Shown: one piece after another, positions 12,688 to 24,178 of the stretch
How the letters are laid out: every line of letters begins with the position of its first letter
Position numbering within the stretch: the first letter of the stretch is position 1
NCBI GenBank assembly: GCA_003024785.1
Contig: PUQB01000650.1
Span: forward strand, 62,001-126,000
Length of the DNA stretch: 64,000 nucleotides
Source: Selaginella tamariscina
Lineage: Eukaryota > Streptophyta > Lycopodiopsida > Selaginellales > Selaginellaceae
Reading direction: 5' to 3'
Translations under genes and position numbers: made by a program
The notes under the pieces: model-generated
The model's input: only the letters and a program-made list of their open reading frames with translations
The model's database searches: none
What the model was told of the DNA's origin: nothing

Positions 12688-14720
12688 TTAATGGCCAATC
12701 TCTGCAGGTTTCACAGGCACTTTGCCGTTTTTATATCGGAAATCCGATTCCGGCCGCCGACAAATCTTCTTAAGCGGCACAACTTCCTGTAAAACAAATG
12801 CTTATAGTTCATAACACACACACACACACACCACACACACACACACACACACACGTTATTCCAATATACAAATTATCAGTCAGGTACAATATAAACATTG
12901 AACTAACTTATGCAGACTCGATCACAAGCTTACATATGTGTGTAAGATACAGACATACATATAGGCTTTTGTAATGATATTCAAAACTTCGTTCTTACAT
13001 ATATGTTTATAAACACTATTGAGAAAGAGATTACCTCGGACTGGTCGTGCTGATAGCGTACCCAGAATCTGCACCTGCAACCCCGCAAGTCATGGCGTCG
13101 CCTCTGAATGTCCAGCACAATAGCATCGTAGTAGAGTGCCTGCTCATTTCCCTCCTAAATGTAGAACAAATATTAATTGTTTTGCTTCAAATATTAACTG
13201 ATAAAATAAACACATACAGGATACACACAAATCATTGTCCTGGATACTTATTCATATCAGAGTATACTTAAATAAATAAACAATAATTAACTATGATGTG
13301 TATTTAGAGTATGTACAATGTAATGCAGATTATTAAAAACCTGGAAACATAGGATGAGATCGCCTTGAAGTACGACCATGCATTCCATAACATCACACGG
13401 TACGGACCGCTGGCGTACGGAAGCCCTTACGTCGACCAGTCATCTTCTTCAGGCCAAATCCGGAGAATCGAACCTTGACCTCCTGTTACGAAAAAACATT
13501 GTAAAACGTTAATACTCTGAGCCACAATACTTTACAAATAAATCAGGCTCAGAAATGAATTACACCTTGTTATCTTAAGATAGGAATAAATGAATGCCTA
13601 TGTAGTTTAAATATAAGAATGAATACTTACGTGGTCCCAGATTCTGTTGTTCGATGAGCCAGGAACTGATGCACATCATACCTGCCACTTCTTAATTAAT
13701 TTAAGTAATTATCTCGCTTGCATGACACGGATACATATATCACTAATTAATACATTTACAGACTACATTATGCATATCACATATAAAATAAACTTAATTA
13801 CCGAATTAAATAAATTAACTAAAATGAGTTACCATGCTCCATCACGGGAAGATTTCGCTTCAAACTCCATATCCTCTCTCGGTTTCTAAAGACAGGGTAT
13901 ATGTATTTATTAGAGTTATACACTTACGCTAAAAGTGTGTTATTTATGTGTATATACGACTACTGCAACACACACACACACACACACACATAAAACAAAA
14001 CAGTATACAGGCAGCAAGTATATGCAGAGAGGTTCGGCACTATGCAATTACACACACACACACACACACACACCTAGAAATGTAACAAAAACATGCAGTG
14101 CAAAATAGGATGACTGGTGTATATCTATCCAAGACGGAAGTAAATGCAAAATATACAGAGAGTTTCCATAAATTTGAGTCTTAAAATGCTTTGATGGTTA
14201 TGCATATTTACATGTGTATGTGGAGACACACACAGAGAGAGCGTACCTGGGGAAGGATTGTACATGTATTGGCCAAGTTGCATAGGACTGGCCGATCTTC
14301 CAGCCAGAGGAGTACCCAGGAATGGCCGAGAACTATCAATGTGATGATTCTGGTGATGGTTATTGTGATGCTGCTGATGCTGGACTTTGCCCATTTTTGC
14401 CCTTTGTGAATGCCTCCTGTTCTGAAACCAATTCCATACCTACGAAAATATATAAATATATAAGTTATATATAAAGAACTTTTACAAGAATAAAGTGTAA
14501 AGTGTTTAATTATTGATGTCAGGTACATGAGTTCATTCAACAAAGGCATAAATTATATATAAGAAGTTAGTTAAAGGAAGGTTACATAGTAGCACAGTAA
14601 AAGATGTAAAACCAAGCAAGACTTTTATAGCATAAGAATATAGAAATGATTAAAGTAAAACGTGAGTTAATAAGTTAATGTTGTTAAAGAAGAGGGACAT
14701 TACACTACATATAATTGTCA

Positions 14721-14760
<40 letters not shown>

Positions 14761-15269
14761 ATACTCGTATATAAACCTGAGGTGTATATGCATGGACACA
14801 CACAGGCACATATTTGTGTATATGTCGACTTATCTATCGTACCTGTTTCCACTGAATAGGAATTGTCCCGCTCGTTCCGGCGTATTACTACAATAAAAAA
14901 AATTAAATGAATAAATAAACCCAAACAGGCTAAAACCCTAATATTAAACAGAGACTAAACTTACTTAAAAGATTCAGCAAGCTCTTCACATCCAGATCGA
15001 GGCAATGCAATGTTGTTGTTGGATTCCAAAGCCCGTTCCATTTGAGCAACCTGTACGCCAAAAACAAACATTTTTACACCAGATTATGTGTGAAAAACAA
15101 TGAGATAAGATTTTGCGAGATTTCATGAGAAATACATGGTTTTACATAAGATTGATAGCAATCTCTCTACATATATATCAAATTTTATTATACAATTTTC
15201 CATTTTCCATACCTCCTGAGGAAGAAATCGAAAGACGGGCACGCCGGCGGCCTGAGGCGGGCGGCCCAT
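12688..15269 (-). CDS. SHH/DTF1-like homeodomain + SAWADEE chromatin reader, frameshifted
   Basis: Nine exons can be placed: 15213-15269, 14965-15050, 14843-14887, 14247-14439, 13833-13885, 13631-13681, 13341-13482, 13035-13154 and 12688-12786, total about 280 residues. It opens [19 protein letters not shown], then an atypical homeodomain ([27 protein letters not shown], then [15 protein letters not shown]). A His/Gln-rich linker follows, and then the SAWADEE domain: [85 protein letters not shown]. In Arabidopsis SHH1 the SAWADEE tudor-like fold reads histone H3K9 methylation and recruits RNA polymerase IV for RNA-directed DNA methylation. One base appears missing at about 14866 (exon 3), 13630 (exon 6 donor), 13436 and 13453 (exon 7); the exon 4-5 phase also fails to match. 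Gene call firm; functional state uncertain. Confidence 0.9.
12818..12854. repeat. (CA)n microsatellite in a SAWADEE gene intron
   Basis: Interrupted (CA)n. Similar (CA)n tracts lie in the same gene's introns at 13970-13990 and 14051-14072, and a (TA)n at 14726-14753. Confidence 0.9.
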
Positions 15270-17362
15270 TGTGCCGGAGTCCCAAAACCCTAGAAGAAGG
15301 AATATTCTTCTTAATTAACCCTGGCTGTTTACTTAAAACAAGCCGAAAAATTTAAACAAAATCTTTCAAATTGGATTTCACCTACTAAAATTAAATGCAC
15401 CAACCGTTTCATTATTCATAAACTAATAAAGTGATTACTAAATTTTAACATTATTTATTTAACTATAGTAATATTTTCTACTTAATAATTAAACATGATA
15501 AAATTAAATATGTATTCAGAATTTTGTGTTATATTTAAAATTAATAGCTTTAATTTTAATTGTATGCATGTATATAATATATATAGTACATATATATAGA
15601 TTATATATATACAGTTAGAATAATATTCTATTTAATTAATATGATATGTATGATTGTAAAAGAAATTACTAACCGGTCAAAAAGAATATGCTAATTTTTA
15701 CATTAAAATTTATTACTTGATTTTTATATTATCAAAATTTACTCTCAAAGTTTTAATTTAAATATATATTTCTTTAAATTTAATTTATTCAAGCTTTAAA
15801 AGAAATATCATAGATAATAAATTTTGAATTCTATTTAAAGAGTAAAATTTAAAATTACATAATGAGTGAATGTATATCGTATATGAATTTCAACATGTAT
15901 ACTTATATGTAAATATATCATATAATATTTCTTCTTGAAACTTGATCTAAATTTTATAATTTAAATATTAAATATATATTTTATAAAGAATTAGGTTGAG
16001 GTGTCCATATAAATTCTATAGATACCACTAAAAAAAAATTTATGGAATGCAAAAATTTTCATTGTATATTTTATGTACAATAGTATTTTTGAAGAAGTGT
16101 CAAATCATTATTTAAATGCAATGTCATGTTCTTTATACATGCATGCATATATATTCCTTTATCCACTACTCACTTCATAACCTAATTAATTCACAATGTG
16201 AAGAGGCATCTCACTTCGTAAGTGAATTGATTAATGAAATAAAATATCGTATCACTTTGTGATCATGTTAAATAATAAAGTGATATTCCTTCTCACTTTA
16301 TAAACCAACTTGATCCTAAAATAAGTAGCCATTTCACTTTGTAAACCATTTAATTTAACAAAGTGAGCATTGAAAAATGGCTAGGTACGTGTCAAAAATT
16401 CGTATGAATTTGAAAAAAGGTATTTTCCATTACTTAACCTTAAATTTATGGTTTCATTTTCATTATGTGTTACAATGGCTTTGTATGTAATTTATTTAAT
16501 TATTTTTTTTATAATGTTATTCACTTAATTTAATTTTTAGAACTGCATTTAAGAAATCTTTGTGTTCTGAAGAGTGTGATTAGTTAGTTTTTATGTTTGT
16601 TCTTTACATGTATTGATTTGTTTATAGGTTAAAAAGGGTTTTAATATGTTTTTTATGAAAGTGAAAAGATGTTGTGTAATAAAATGTTATATTTCTAATG
16701 TTTATAAACTAGCTGATTATTATACATAAAACTTGAGAAACAAGAATGTTTTTTGCGTCTTTATGATAAGATAATGTTATGATTCTTATTTGTTTTTGTT
16801 AACAAGATGGTATTCATAATCATATTTTCACATGATTTTTTTTAGTTTTTTGCTGAAGATCTCTTTAATTATGTGGGTTATTGTAACATGTAGTATGATA
16901 AAATGGAGAACATTGCAGAACAGTTAGGAACCATATCTATAATTTTTTGCAGGCTCACAATTAAATTGGTGCCTTCATATTCAAGAGTATTATTGTTGCA
17001 AAGATGCTTTTGCATTTGTTATTATAGAGTAATTTTGTACTAGGCTAAGGTTTTATTATGGTCACGAGCATGTTTTACAAAGCAAGACTCAAAGTGAGTC
17101 ATGTTGTTGTGTATAAGACTTTAAGAATTTTAGATTCATAAGTCATGAAAGTTTTTAAAAAAATGAATTGAAATAAGATATTATTCTCAATCCTCAATAA
17201 TGGTGATAGTGCATCAAATGTATTGTTAATTGTGAAGTATTTATTACATGGATTGGTCATGTTATAAATGCTCTACTATGTGACATGTTATGACCCAATA
17301 ATGTTTCTTTATTTATTCTTAAGTCATTACAAATTGGTGCATGTCATTACAAGCTGGAGTGT

Positions 17363-17398
<36 letters not shown>

Positions 17399-18287
17399 TT
17401 ATATACGGTGACATAAGTTACATTATAGAAAGGGGCACATAAAATAATGCAAATGTTATTTTAATATTTATGTTGAAATGGTGAAGAAATTTGAATAACT
17501 GAAAATAATATGATTTGATTTTGCAAGGGAGTTTAGTATTATGAAAAAAGATATAAATAATTCATGGTATGAAGAGCGAGCTTTCGTTCGTGACAGTAAT
17601 GTATATATGACAATTTATAATAAAAAATTTAATGATATTTATGATAAATTATATTGTAACGTATAGAGCATATGTGAAGGGACTTATATGATCATGTCAC
17701 ATGGTTTATAGGGATCTTTTGTACAGCTAGAGGAGTCTAACTTCTAAATTTTAAAAATAAAAATTATATACATTGTTTTTATCTTATTTTTATTTCAGAA
17801 TTGTCTATTGAAACAGAGAATTATGTCGACTACTAGAACTTACATAAAGTAAGAATAAATAATAAGTGTCTTTAATATTAGTCTTCTAGACAGTCCATAA
17901 AAGATTTTTATCTATTGAAGAGAGAGTTTGGATAATAATTTATTCTTTTTCAACATTATTTATTATCTTGTGTAGTTTACATAACTAGCATTTTGTTACA
18001 AGATTATACCTCATTTCACAACATAAGTAATTGTTATAACAAATGATGCACCTATACAACCTTCAAACGACTTTACTGTACTTAATAAAAAATAATAATG
18101 AACATAATTGGTCTTATTATTTACTTGAAATTGTTACAAATTTTTTAATTTGTTTAAGATTTGATATATAAGATATATAATATGCATGTCTACAAGCTTG
18201 ATAAGTGATACAAGATCATCATAGATCTTATATAAGTTGATGTGTACACTAACCCAACATTTAAAAAGATTATCAAATAAACACATT

Positions 18288-18376
18288 GCACATGTAAGCA
18301 GTGAGATGATGAAGATTAAATAACTGTTTACAAATTGTACATGTAAGCAGTGAGATGATGAAGATTAAATAACTTT
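18288..18376. repeat. ~50-bp tandem duplication
   Basis: Two copies of 'catgtaagcagtgagatgat' followed by 'gaagattaaataac', the second starting about 50 bp after the first. Confidence 0.9.
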
Positions 18377-18497
18377 TACAAAAAGGTTACAGATATATAT
18401 GAACCATGTACATTTGAACTTGTATAATATGAATGTGGATATGCTAATTGGGTTTTTCTGTAACATGTAATTATGTAGAGGATACATACATACACAC

Positions 18498-18543
18498 AGA
18501 CACACACACACACACACACACACATATATGTGTGTGTGTGTGT
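18498..18543. repeat. (CA)n-TATA-(TG)n self-complementary microsatellite
   Basis: A (CA) run passes through 'catatatg' into a (TG) run, making a nearly perfect palindrome able to form a hairpin or cruciform. Confidence 0.85.
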
Positions 18544-19148
18544 GATATTCTCAAGGTTAATCCATCCAACCTTCATGTTAACGATGTTATAGACAACATG
18601 TGCGAATTAGAGAGAGTATTACACAAGTTTTCAAAATCCAAAGCCACACCATGTTCATGTAGTTTTAAGACACTAATGTGCTTTTATATTTAACATGAAC
18701 AACTCGTTTAGGACTTACATATGGTTGCACTTTCTCAAATTTATTTCAACAATGAAAGATTAAGAACTTGTCTCGTTGTTCATTTTTATGTTTTATTGTT
18801 ATAGATGTCAATCTATTAACCATACTCGCATTATTCTAGATTAATGGATACTCATTCCGACTAATGAAGTTCAAGGCTACAATGTTTTTCCTTAGGTATT
18901 TAATATTGCATTTACAATGTGATAGTGTTTAATTATAGAAATTTGATTGAACCATCGAGGCAGTCTTATCGTCACACTATGTTCAACACCCCATTGTCCT
19001 TTACATTGTCAAGCACATTCGAAGGGCTATCGATATAGTGAAAAAGCAAAGGCTCTTCACCTCTATTGTTGTCCCCAAAGCATACACCTTCGAGCTTTAT
19101 GAATTGACATCGTTCGATTTCTCATGTCTTATGTAACATGTCAATCAA

Positions 19149-19712
19149 TTGTTCAATGTTGCTCTAGTTTTTTTAAACAATAAAAGAGTGTGTTTGAACA
19201 TGGTGAAGACCAATCAGAAATTTGGTGCTGATTGGGATACCACTCTATTTAACATACAGTTATTCTTGTTGATCTCGAAGAGAGTGCTTTTGACATACTT
19301 ACCAGGCCTGCAGACTGAAGAGGAAGTTGTGGAAGTTCTTAACTGGGGAGAATTACTTGCTAACAGCCCTCAAGTTCCAGAAAGAGATGCAGGAGCTCTT
19401 GTCCTGAGGCTTGTGTTTCGAAAGTACGTCTGCAGAGCGTTAAGTTGCATTTACATTTATACTATTTATATTCCAGCGCCAGAAGTTGTGAAGATGAGTT
19501 ATTATTTCTTGCAGATTGTTCAGTATATTGAGTCATTGAATGACTGGCTAGAAAGTGTTTTACAAGGTGAAAAGAGCCTCTTAAAAGCTTGTCAACGGAG
19601 CTTGGTGCACGGAGTTTATGTTAAGCTTCCCGTACACGGGTTTTTAGTTCACTCGCTCTATATTAAGTTAAACACTGCCTTTGGTGGAGATGTCGGGTGT
19701 CGATCCTGGTAG
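19149..19712 (+). CDS. Unrecognised open frame, possible exon remnant
   Basis: An uninterrupted frame of 187 codons. The stretch around 19300-19430 (GLQTEEEVVEVLNWGELL, VPERDAGALVLRLVFRK) has coding-like composition; a donor-like AAG|TACGT or splice at about 19420 and an AT-rich interior at 19440-19480 suggest two exons flanking a small intron. No family was recognised. It could be a chance frame. It runs toward the Crinkler-like gene on the other strand. Confidence 0.25.
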   Translation: MFNVALVFLNNKRVCLNMVKTNQKFGADWDTTLFNIQLFLLISKRVLLTYLPGLQTEEEVVEVLNWGELLANSPQVPERDAGALVLRLVFRKYVCRALSCIYIYTIYIPAPEVVKMSYYFLQIVQYIESLNDWLESVLQGEKSLLKACQRSLVHGVYVKLPVHGFLVHSLYIKLNTAFGGDVGCRSW

Positions 19713-19825
19713 TTTTGTAGAAGTTGACAACACTCAGGGGTGTATCATGTTACTGAGCATACTCTTATTAGCTTACCCTGGTGGTGAGCAAGAGTCATTA
19801 TCGTGCTGGGCTATCACAGTATTTA

Positions 19826-21540
19826 TCATAACTTTGAAACTTTGATTTGGAAAATGTGGTGGGGTATGTATGCAACGCTCGTTCTCCAAGAACTAGAACT
19901 TGGAGGAGCACCTTGATAAAAATCCTGAAGAATATCTGACAATAGCGGCGGTGGCTTTGACGGCATGGTAGCCACTGCAAGCTCGACGTTTCTCTTCTCA
20001 AGCTCCTCAAGACCTGGGATCTTGCTCTTGCTCTTCCTCTCGCTCTCGAGGGTGAAAGTGGGGTAGATAAACCTGGGCACAACGTAGACAAACTCAATCG
20101 CACACCCCTTTCCGTGTAGCATATGCAAGAAACGGAAAGTCTCCATCATTTGTAAAGCTGTCAGCTTTCACAGGTTTCCGCGAGCTGCTCACTGTGGCTT
20201 GATAAAGTGTCTTGCCCCGAATCGCATCCCAGTGTGCGTTGGTCTGTGATATCGGACAAATGAGTGTGTCTCCAAAGTCATCTGTAACAGTGTCCGGTAG
20301 AACAGGGGCGAACACAGGGGTTTTTCCTGGGTCAGAACTTCCTTTTCCTGGATCAGCAATAGGGTCTCCAACCTTCCGCTTCGTCATTTTGTCATACTTC
20401 CACGTCTGTCCTCCCTCTCGGATGAGATTTATGTAGGTGTACTCGGCCCGATGAATGCGCTTCGCTGCAGGAATTGTCATCGTCCTGCTGCCGCTCGACT
20501 TGCTCTTGCCGCTCAACGTCCTCATTTGAAGATCGCCCCCAACTCGAGATATCGTAAGACGTACTTGTCCCACAGAGATGTTTGAATGTCGAGAAGCTGC
20601 CCGTCAACCTTCTCGTGCAGAAATTGTTCTAAGACAGTATCTGGCGTCATCTTCAAGAGCTCTTCGACTACGTAGCTGCTTGCTAAGATGTGGCGGAACC
20701 GGGTATAATCGTCTCCAACAGGCATGCAGTGAAACACCTTGTGCGACAAATTCTCAGGAATGAAATGGCGACCAAGTGTTCGTTGAACACAATTCGCGTC
20801 AATTCTTGCTGCGCGGTCAAACGTATCGCCCTAACCAGAACCTCCTGTTCAGCTGGATTAACCTTAGCCAGAACGAACCTGGGAATTCCCCCCATTTGTC
20901 GAACCTTTCCTTGATATCTTGAAGATTTAAACCAAATACCCTCTGTCCCAGCCTGCACAGCTCCTCCTCCGTCCACACAGGTACATAAAGCTCCCTCACA
21001 TCGCACTCCTTCTTGAATTCCCCCGAATTGGATTTTCGGGGTGAGCATGTCAGAAGGAAGTTGAAGTCCAGACGCCGGCTTTTCTCGGGGACCAGCGTAT
21101 CAGCAAGCAACCACGGTCTTCTACTTCCCCATTCCAAGATTCGTTTAGCCGCGTTAACATTCTCCGCCAGTTTCACTTCCAGACTCCCATCCTTCCGCCG
21201 CAGAATATAGTACAACCCGTGCACAGCTAATACTATGTCTTCCTGCCTGTGCTTAAGGATATACCACAGCAAGTACCAGAGGAAGCCGGTCTTGCCTATT
21301 CCCGGTGTACCCGTGAGAACAACTCCTGTTCCTTTCTTTACATCGAAGGCTCATGATCCAAGGAACCAAGCATCATAGCAGGCTCTCTTGTAGATCTCAA
21401 GAGGCAGGTACCTGTTGTATCCCCACTTGCGCCTGAAGGTATCTGGCAGCTTCAAGAAGTCACGGTCGAGCTCCGTGTTCATTAATGTACGGAAGCCGCA
21501 GCCTCTTCCTCTTCTTCTTCTCGACTAATCCCGCTCCCAT
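19826..21540 (-). CDS. Crinkler/RHS-type P-loop NTPase gene, frameshifted
   Basis: Read on the minus strand it gives MGAGLVEKKKRKR at 21540, a lead segment (DRDFLKLPDTFRRKWGYN, YLPLEIYKRACYDAWFLG), then a Walker A loop GTPGIGKTGFLWYLLWYI (21288-21311 for GTPGIGKT). Next come a Walker B-like WLLADTLVP region, a sensor-like LLTCSPRKSNSGEFKK, VPVWTEEELCRLGQRVF, and the WGGIPRFVLAKVNPAEQE block. The C-terminal part reads FHCMPVGDDYTRFRHILAS, ALRGKTLYQATVS-like GKTLYQATVSSSRKPVK, and FVYVVPRFIYPTF. This order is typical of Crinkler-RHS (retrotransposon hot-spot-like) proteins of oomycetes, fungi and some early land plants. At least five frame changes (near 21480, 20900, 20750, 20520, 20130) and a TGA at about 21355 interrupt it. 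It may be a pseudogene or carry sequencing errors. Function in plants is unknown. Confidence 0.7.
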
Positions 21541-22023
21541 ATCTGCGCAGACGGGAGTTAACAACAGATTTTTCTCGCCTTAACGGTGCGGACGCATGCA
21601 CGAAACGAAAGTTCCATAATCTGAAAACTGATAAGTCAGCAACGAAGCCACCATTGAATATAGATTACGAACCTCGAGCTCGGAGCTCCAATCTCTGAGA
21701 CTCGAAACTCTTTCACGCTTGTACCCCTCTGGCGAACGAGCTGCAACAACGCCAATCAGCACCCAATAGGAATGAAATGCCTCCACTTACCCTGCTGGCT
21801 GCAGCGAATAGCCTCCGCTGCGCATCGCCATCGCCATTAGGTTTTGGAGAAAACCGTACCTTCAAGCATCAACGGCTATCCCTAATTAGGGTATCGTGAA
21901 AACCATACCTAATATCTTACCAAGTTATCTATAGGTAGTCTCGGCGCCAATTCTCCTCTCGCTCGAGCCGATCAATCATCCAGGAATAGCAGGAAATGGC
22001 CGATGGAGCTCGCACTTATACAC

Positions 22024-22168
22024 CTGGAAGAGGGGCTCCGTGTGCACGCAGCTGAACTGGTGTGTCTAAATCCAAGACAGCAGTTATGCCATCTGATGGC
22101 TCGTCCACAGCCTTCCGCCGTATGAAATGGACAAGTTTGCTGAAGAAGTTCTTCAACAGAGCACGCAT
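22024..22168 (-). CDS. Possible 5' exon upstream of the Crinkler-like gene
   Basis: From ATG 22168 the frame reads MRALLKNFFSKLVHFIRR, then PSDGITAVLDLDTPVQLRAH, and meets a donor-like CCAG|GTGTAT at 22023. It has the same orientation as the Crinkler-like gene, about 0.5 kb upstream of it. Whether it is spliced to that gene is not shown. Confidence 0.25.
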
Positions 22169-22259
22169 TGCAACCCAGAACAGGAGACTAAGGAATAATG
22201 GTATACACACGTTCAACGAGACACATATCAAGTGTAAAGAAACTCGTGCATAATGTTAA

Positions 22260-23239
22260 CACACGCACAAACACACAATTGCCATTCAACACCATGTCAT
22301 TGTTTTATGAAATTCTGGCTTGAATAACCAAATGTTCAGTTGCCACCCTGCATATCATCTAATACTTGTAATATTTGAATAAAAGTGATTATATGTTCAT
22401 TAAAGTTACCAATAATATACATATACACGCACGTTTCTACATTGGTAATCTATAACGAAGTTGGTTATATATGCAATGTGGATCTAAGTAACATATAATA
22501 TAAAAATTTACATTTCTTACCGATTATTAGATAAATAGTTGAAATGCAAAATTGAAAATAGTTAAACGAAGTTTGGAGTCCAAGCTTTTTCAAAATTAAA
22601 GACTCTTAATTTGTCAACATTTAAGAAACACAGACACATAAATATCAATTCAAAAAATATACGAAATCAATTTAATTATGTTATATTTATGTATGTTAGG
22701 AGTGAGTGTATTGATTATGTTTGAGGTTATTTAAACTATGATTTAATTTTAATTTAAATAAAAGCTATTTGTTTAACATCAATTATCATTAATGTGTAAA
22801 ATCTGTAAATATGTATATGTAAAGGTATATTTTTAATTTCATAAATTTTTAGAAGAACAAAATTGGAGTTTTATGGAGTCCCGCCATTCTGAAGGCTTGG
22901 GGCCCACGAGGCCTGGGCTCGAATACTCTAGAATATTTCCTCTGGGTCAGTAGTTTTGGCCTTAGTTGGACATTTTTTTTCCAAGTAATTGTTTTTTTTT
23001 TTTTATATACTTATTAATCCACACAAGCTAAACTTTCTTCTTTATCTTAATCAAAGTTGCAATTCTCAAACCACTAGCTAGGGGTATTTCCTCAGGTAGA
23101 ATGTTCCCCACGAGCTTGTTTGTTGCTAACCTAGAGAGTTCAAAACTCTTCTCAGTTCTTACAATATTTCTTTCGAGCTCAATGGTAGCTAACAACTGTG
23201 ATCCGTTTTGGAACCAATATCTTAGACAAGGTCGCCTAG
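22260..23239. other. AT-rich spacer
   Basis: No supported gene. A poly-T run is at 22970-23002. Confidence 0.5.
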
Positions 23240-24178
23240 TATCATAGTTTTTATTATGACTCGACCCTTTACTTTGGGGTTTGACTGTTGTTACATACTG
23301 GATTATGTGACAAACCCTAGATGTAGAAGAAATAGGCCTGCATAGTGCACTTGAGTATCTAGTGATGGTCTGGCTAGGTGTTGTTAAGTATTTACAAGAA
23401 ACTCTAGGCGAAGCTAGTACTTCCATTTAACAAACTCTCTCCCATTTTGACGTTCTAGGTTAGGGTTCTTCGCAAAGTATAACTTGTCAAAATAAGGGTT
23501 AGGGACACCCCTAGGGTTGACCTAACCCTAATCCCATGCCTTAAATGGGGTTAGGTTTAGGGTTAGGTTAGGACAACTCATTTTCTCTAAGGGCTGGCAT
23601 TTCCGTGCCAGCCCACTTACTCACTTAGGAAAATAAGGGGAGTACAGTATATGTAGTGAGGCTTCTTGGGTTCAAAAGAAAGCTCGTTAACCTCCTACCG
23701 GTGCAAGCTAAACTTGTGTCGTCAAGGTGCAACCCTTTGTTGTGCCGCCCTAATTACCACATGACATGGGTACAACCCACCTTTGGGTTAGACTATCCTC
23801 ATCGTTGGCAAGATCATGCCTTTGTGACGGGAGTACGTTACTTCCAATGAGTTAGTCAGATTTCTTGGCTCGAAAACCTGCTCGCAAGCTCAAAGGAGTT
23901 GCCTGAGTTCACATTCCGCAAAACTAATGGTTGAGGCCTTGCTCCGGCCGCCTCAACCACACTAAGCTAGGAACGATACCTGTAGCTTGGCTAGTCCGCA
24001 TGTCCTGATTCACAAGGTGAGCCTCGTTCGTAGACTTGGTCAGCTAGGGGCTTAAGTTCCTAAGGGTTGGGTTCTTAATACAGGTTACTTTACCAAATTC
24101 CATGGGGTTTCCAGAGAGGAGATTCCAGGGTTGGCACTTGGCAAGCCACCTTTGTGGCACCAGGTAAAAACTCTGACA
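23240..24178 (+). repeat. LTR of family A, internally deleted
   Basis: Opens TATCATAGTTTTTATTATGAC and ends CTCTGACA, matching the ends of the solo LTR at 26570-28252. It is 939 bp rather than 1683 bp. The block corresponding to about 27390-28230 of the solo copy is missing. It is followed directly by 'attggtattatagca', which resembles the common initiator-Met tRNA primer site, so it is the 5' LTR of the truncated gypsy element to its right. Confidence 0.75.

Larger units (their letters stand above)
15270..18940. other. AT-rich spacer upstream of the SAWADEE gene
   Basis: No supported gene. It contains a cluster of 'tcactttgtaa'-like motifs on both strands at 16165-16375, (TA)n at 17362-17396, a tandem pair of about 50 bp at 18288-18376 and a (CA)n-(TG)n palindrome at 18498-18543. 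The first 150 bases would hold the SAWADEE gene promoter, but no element stands out. Confidence 0.55.

Noticed and set aside
19826..21540. Fungal or oomycete contamination as the source of the Crinkler-like gene
   Set aside because: It lies in a continuous stretch between plant genes with no gap nearby; transfer or ancient inheritance is possible, contamination would need a misassembly.
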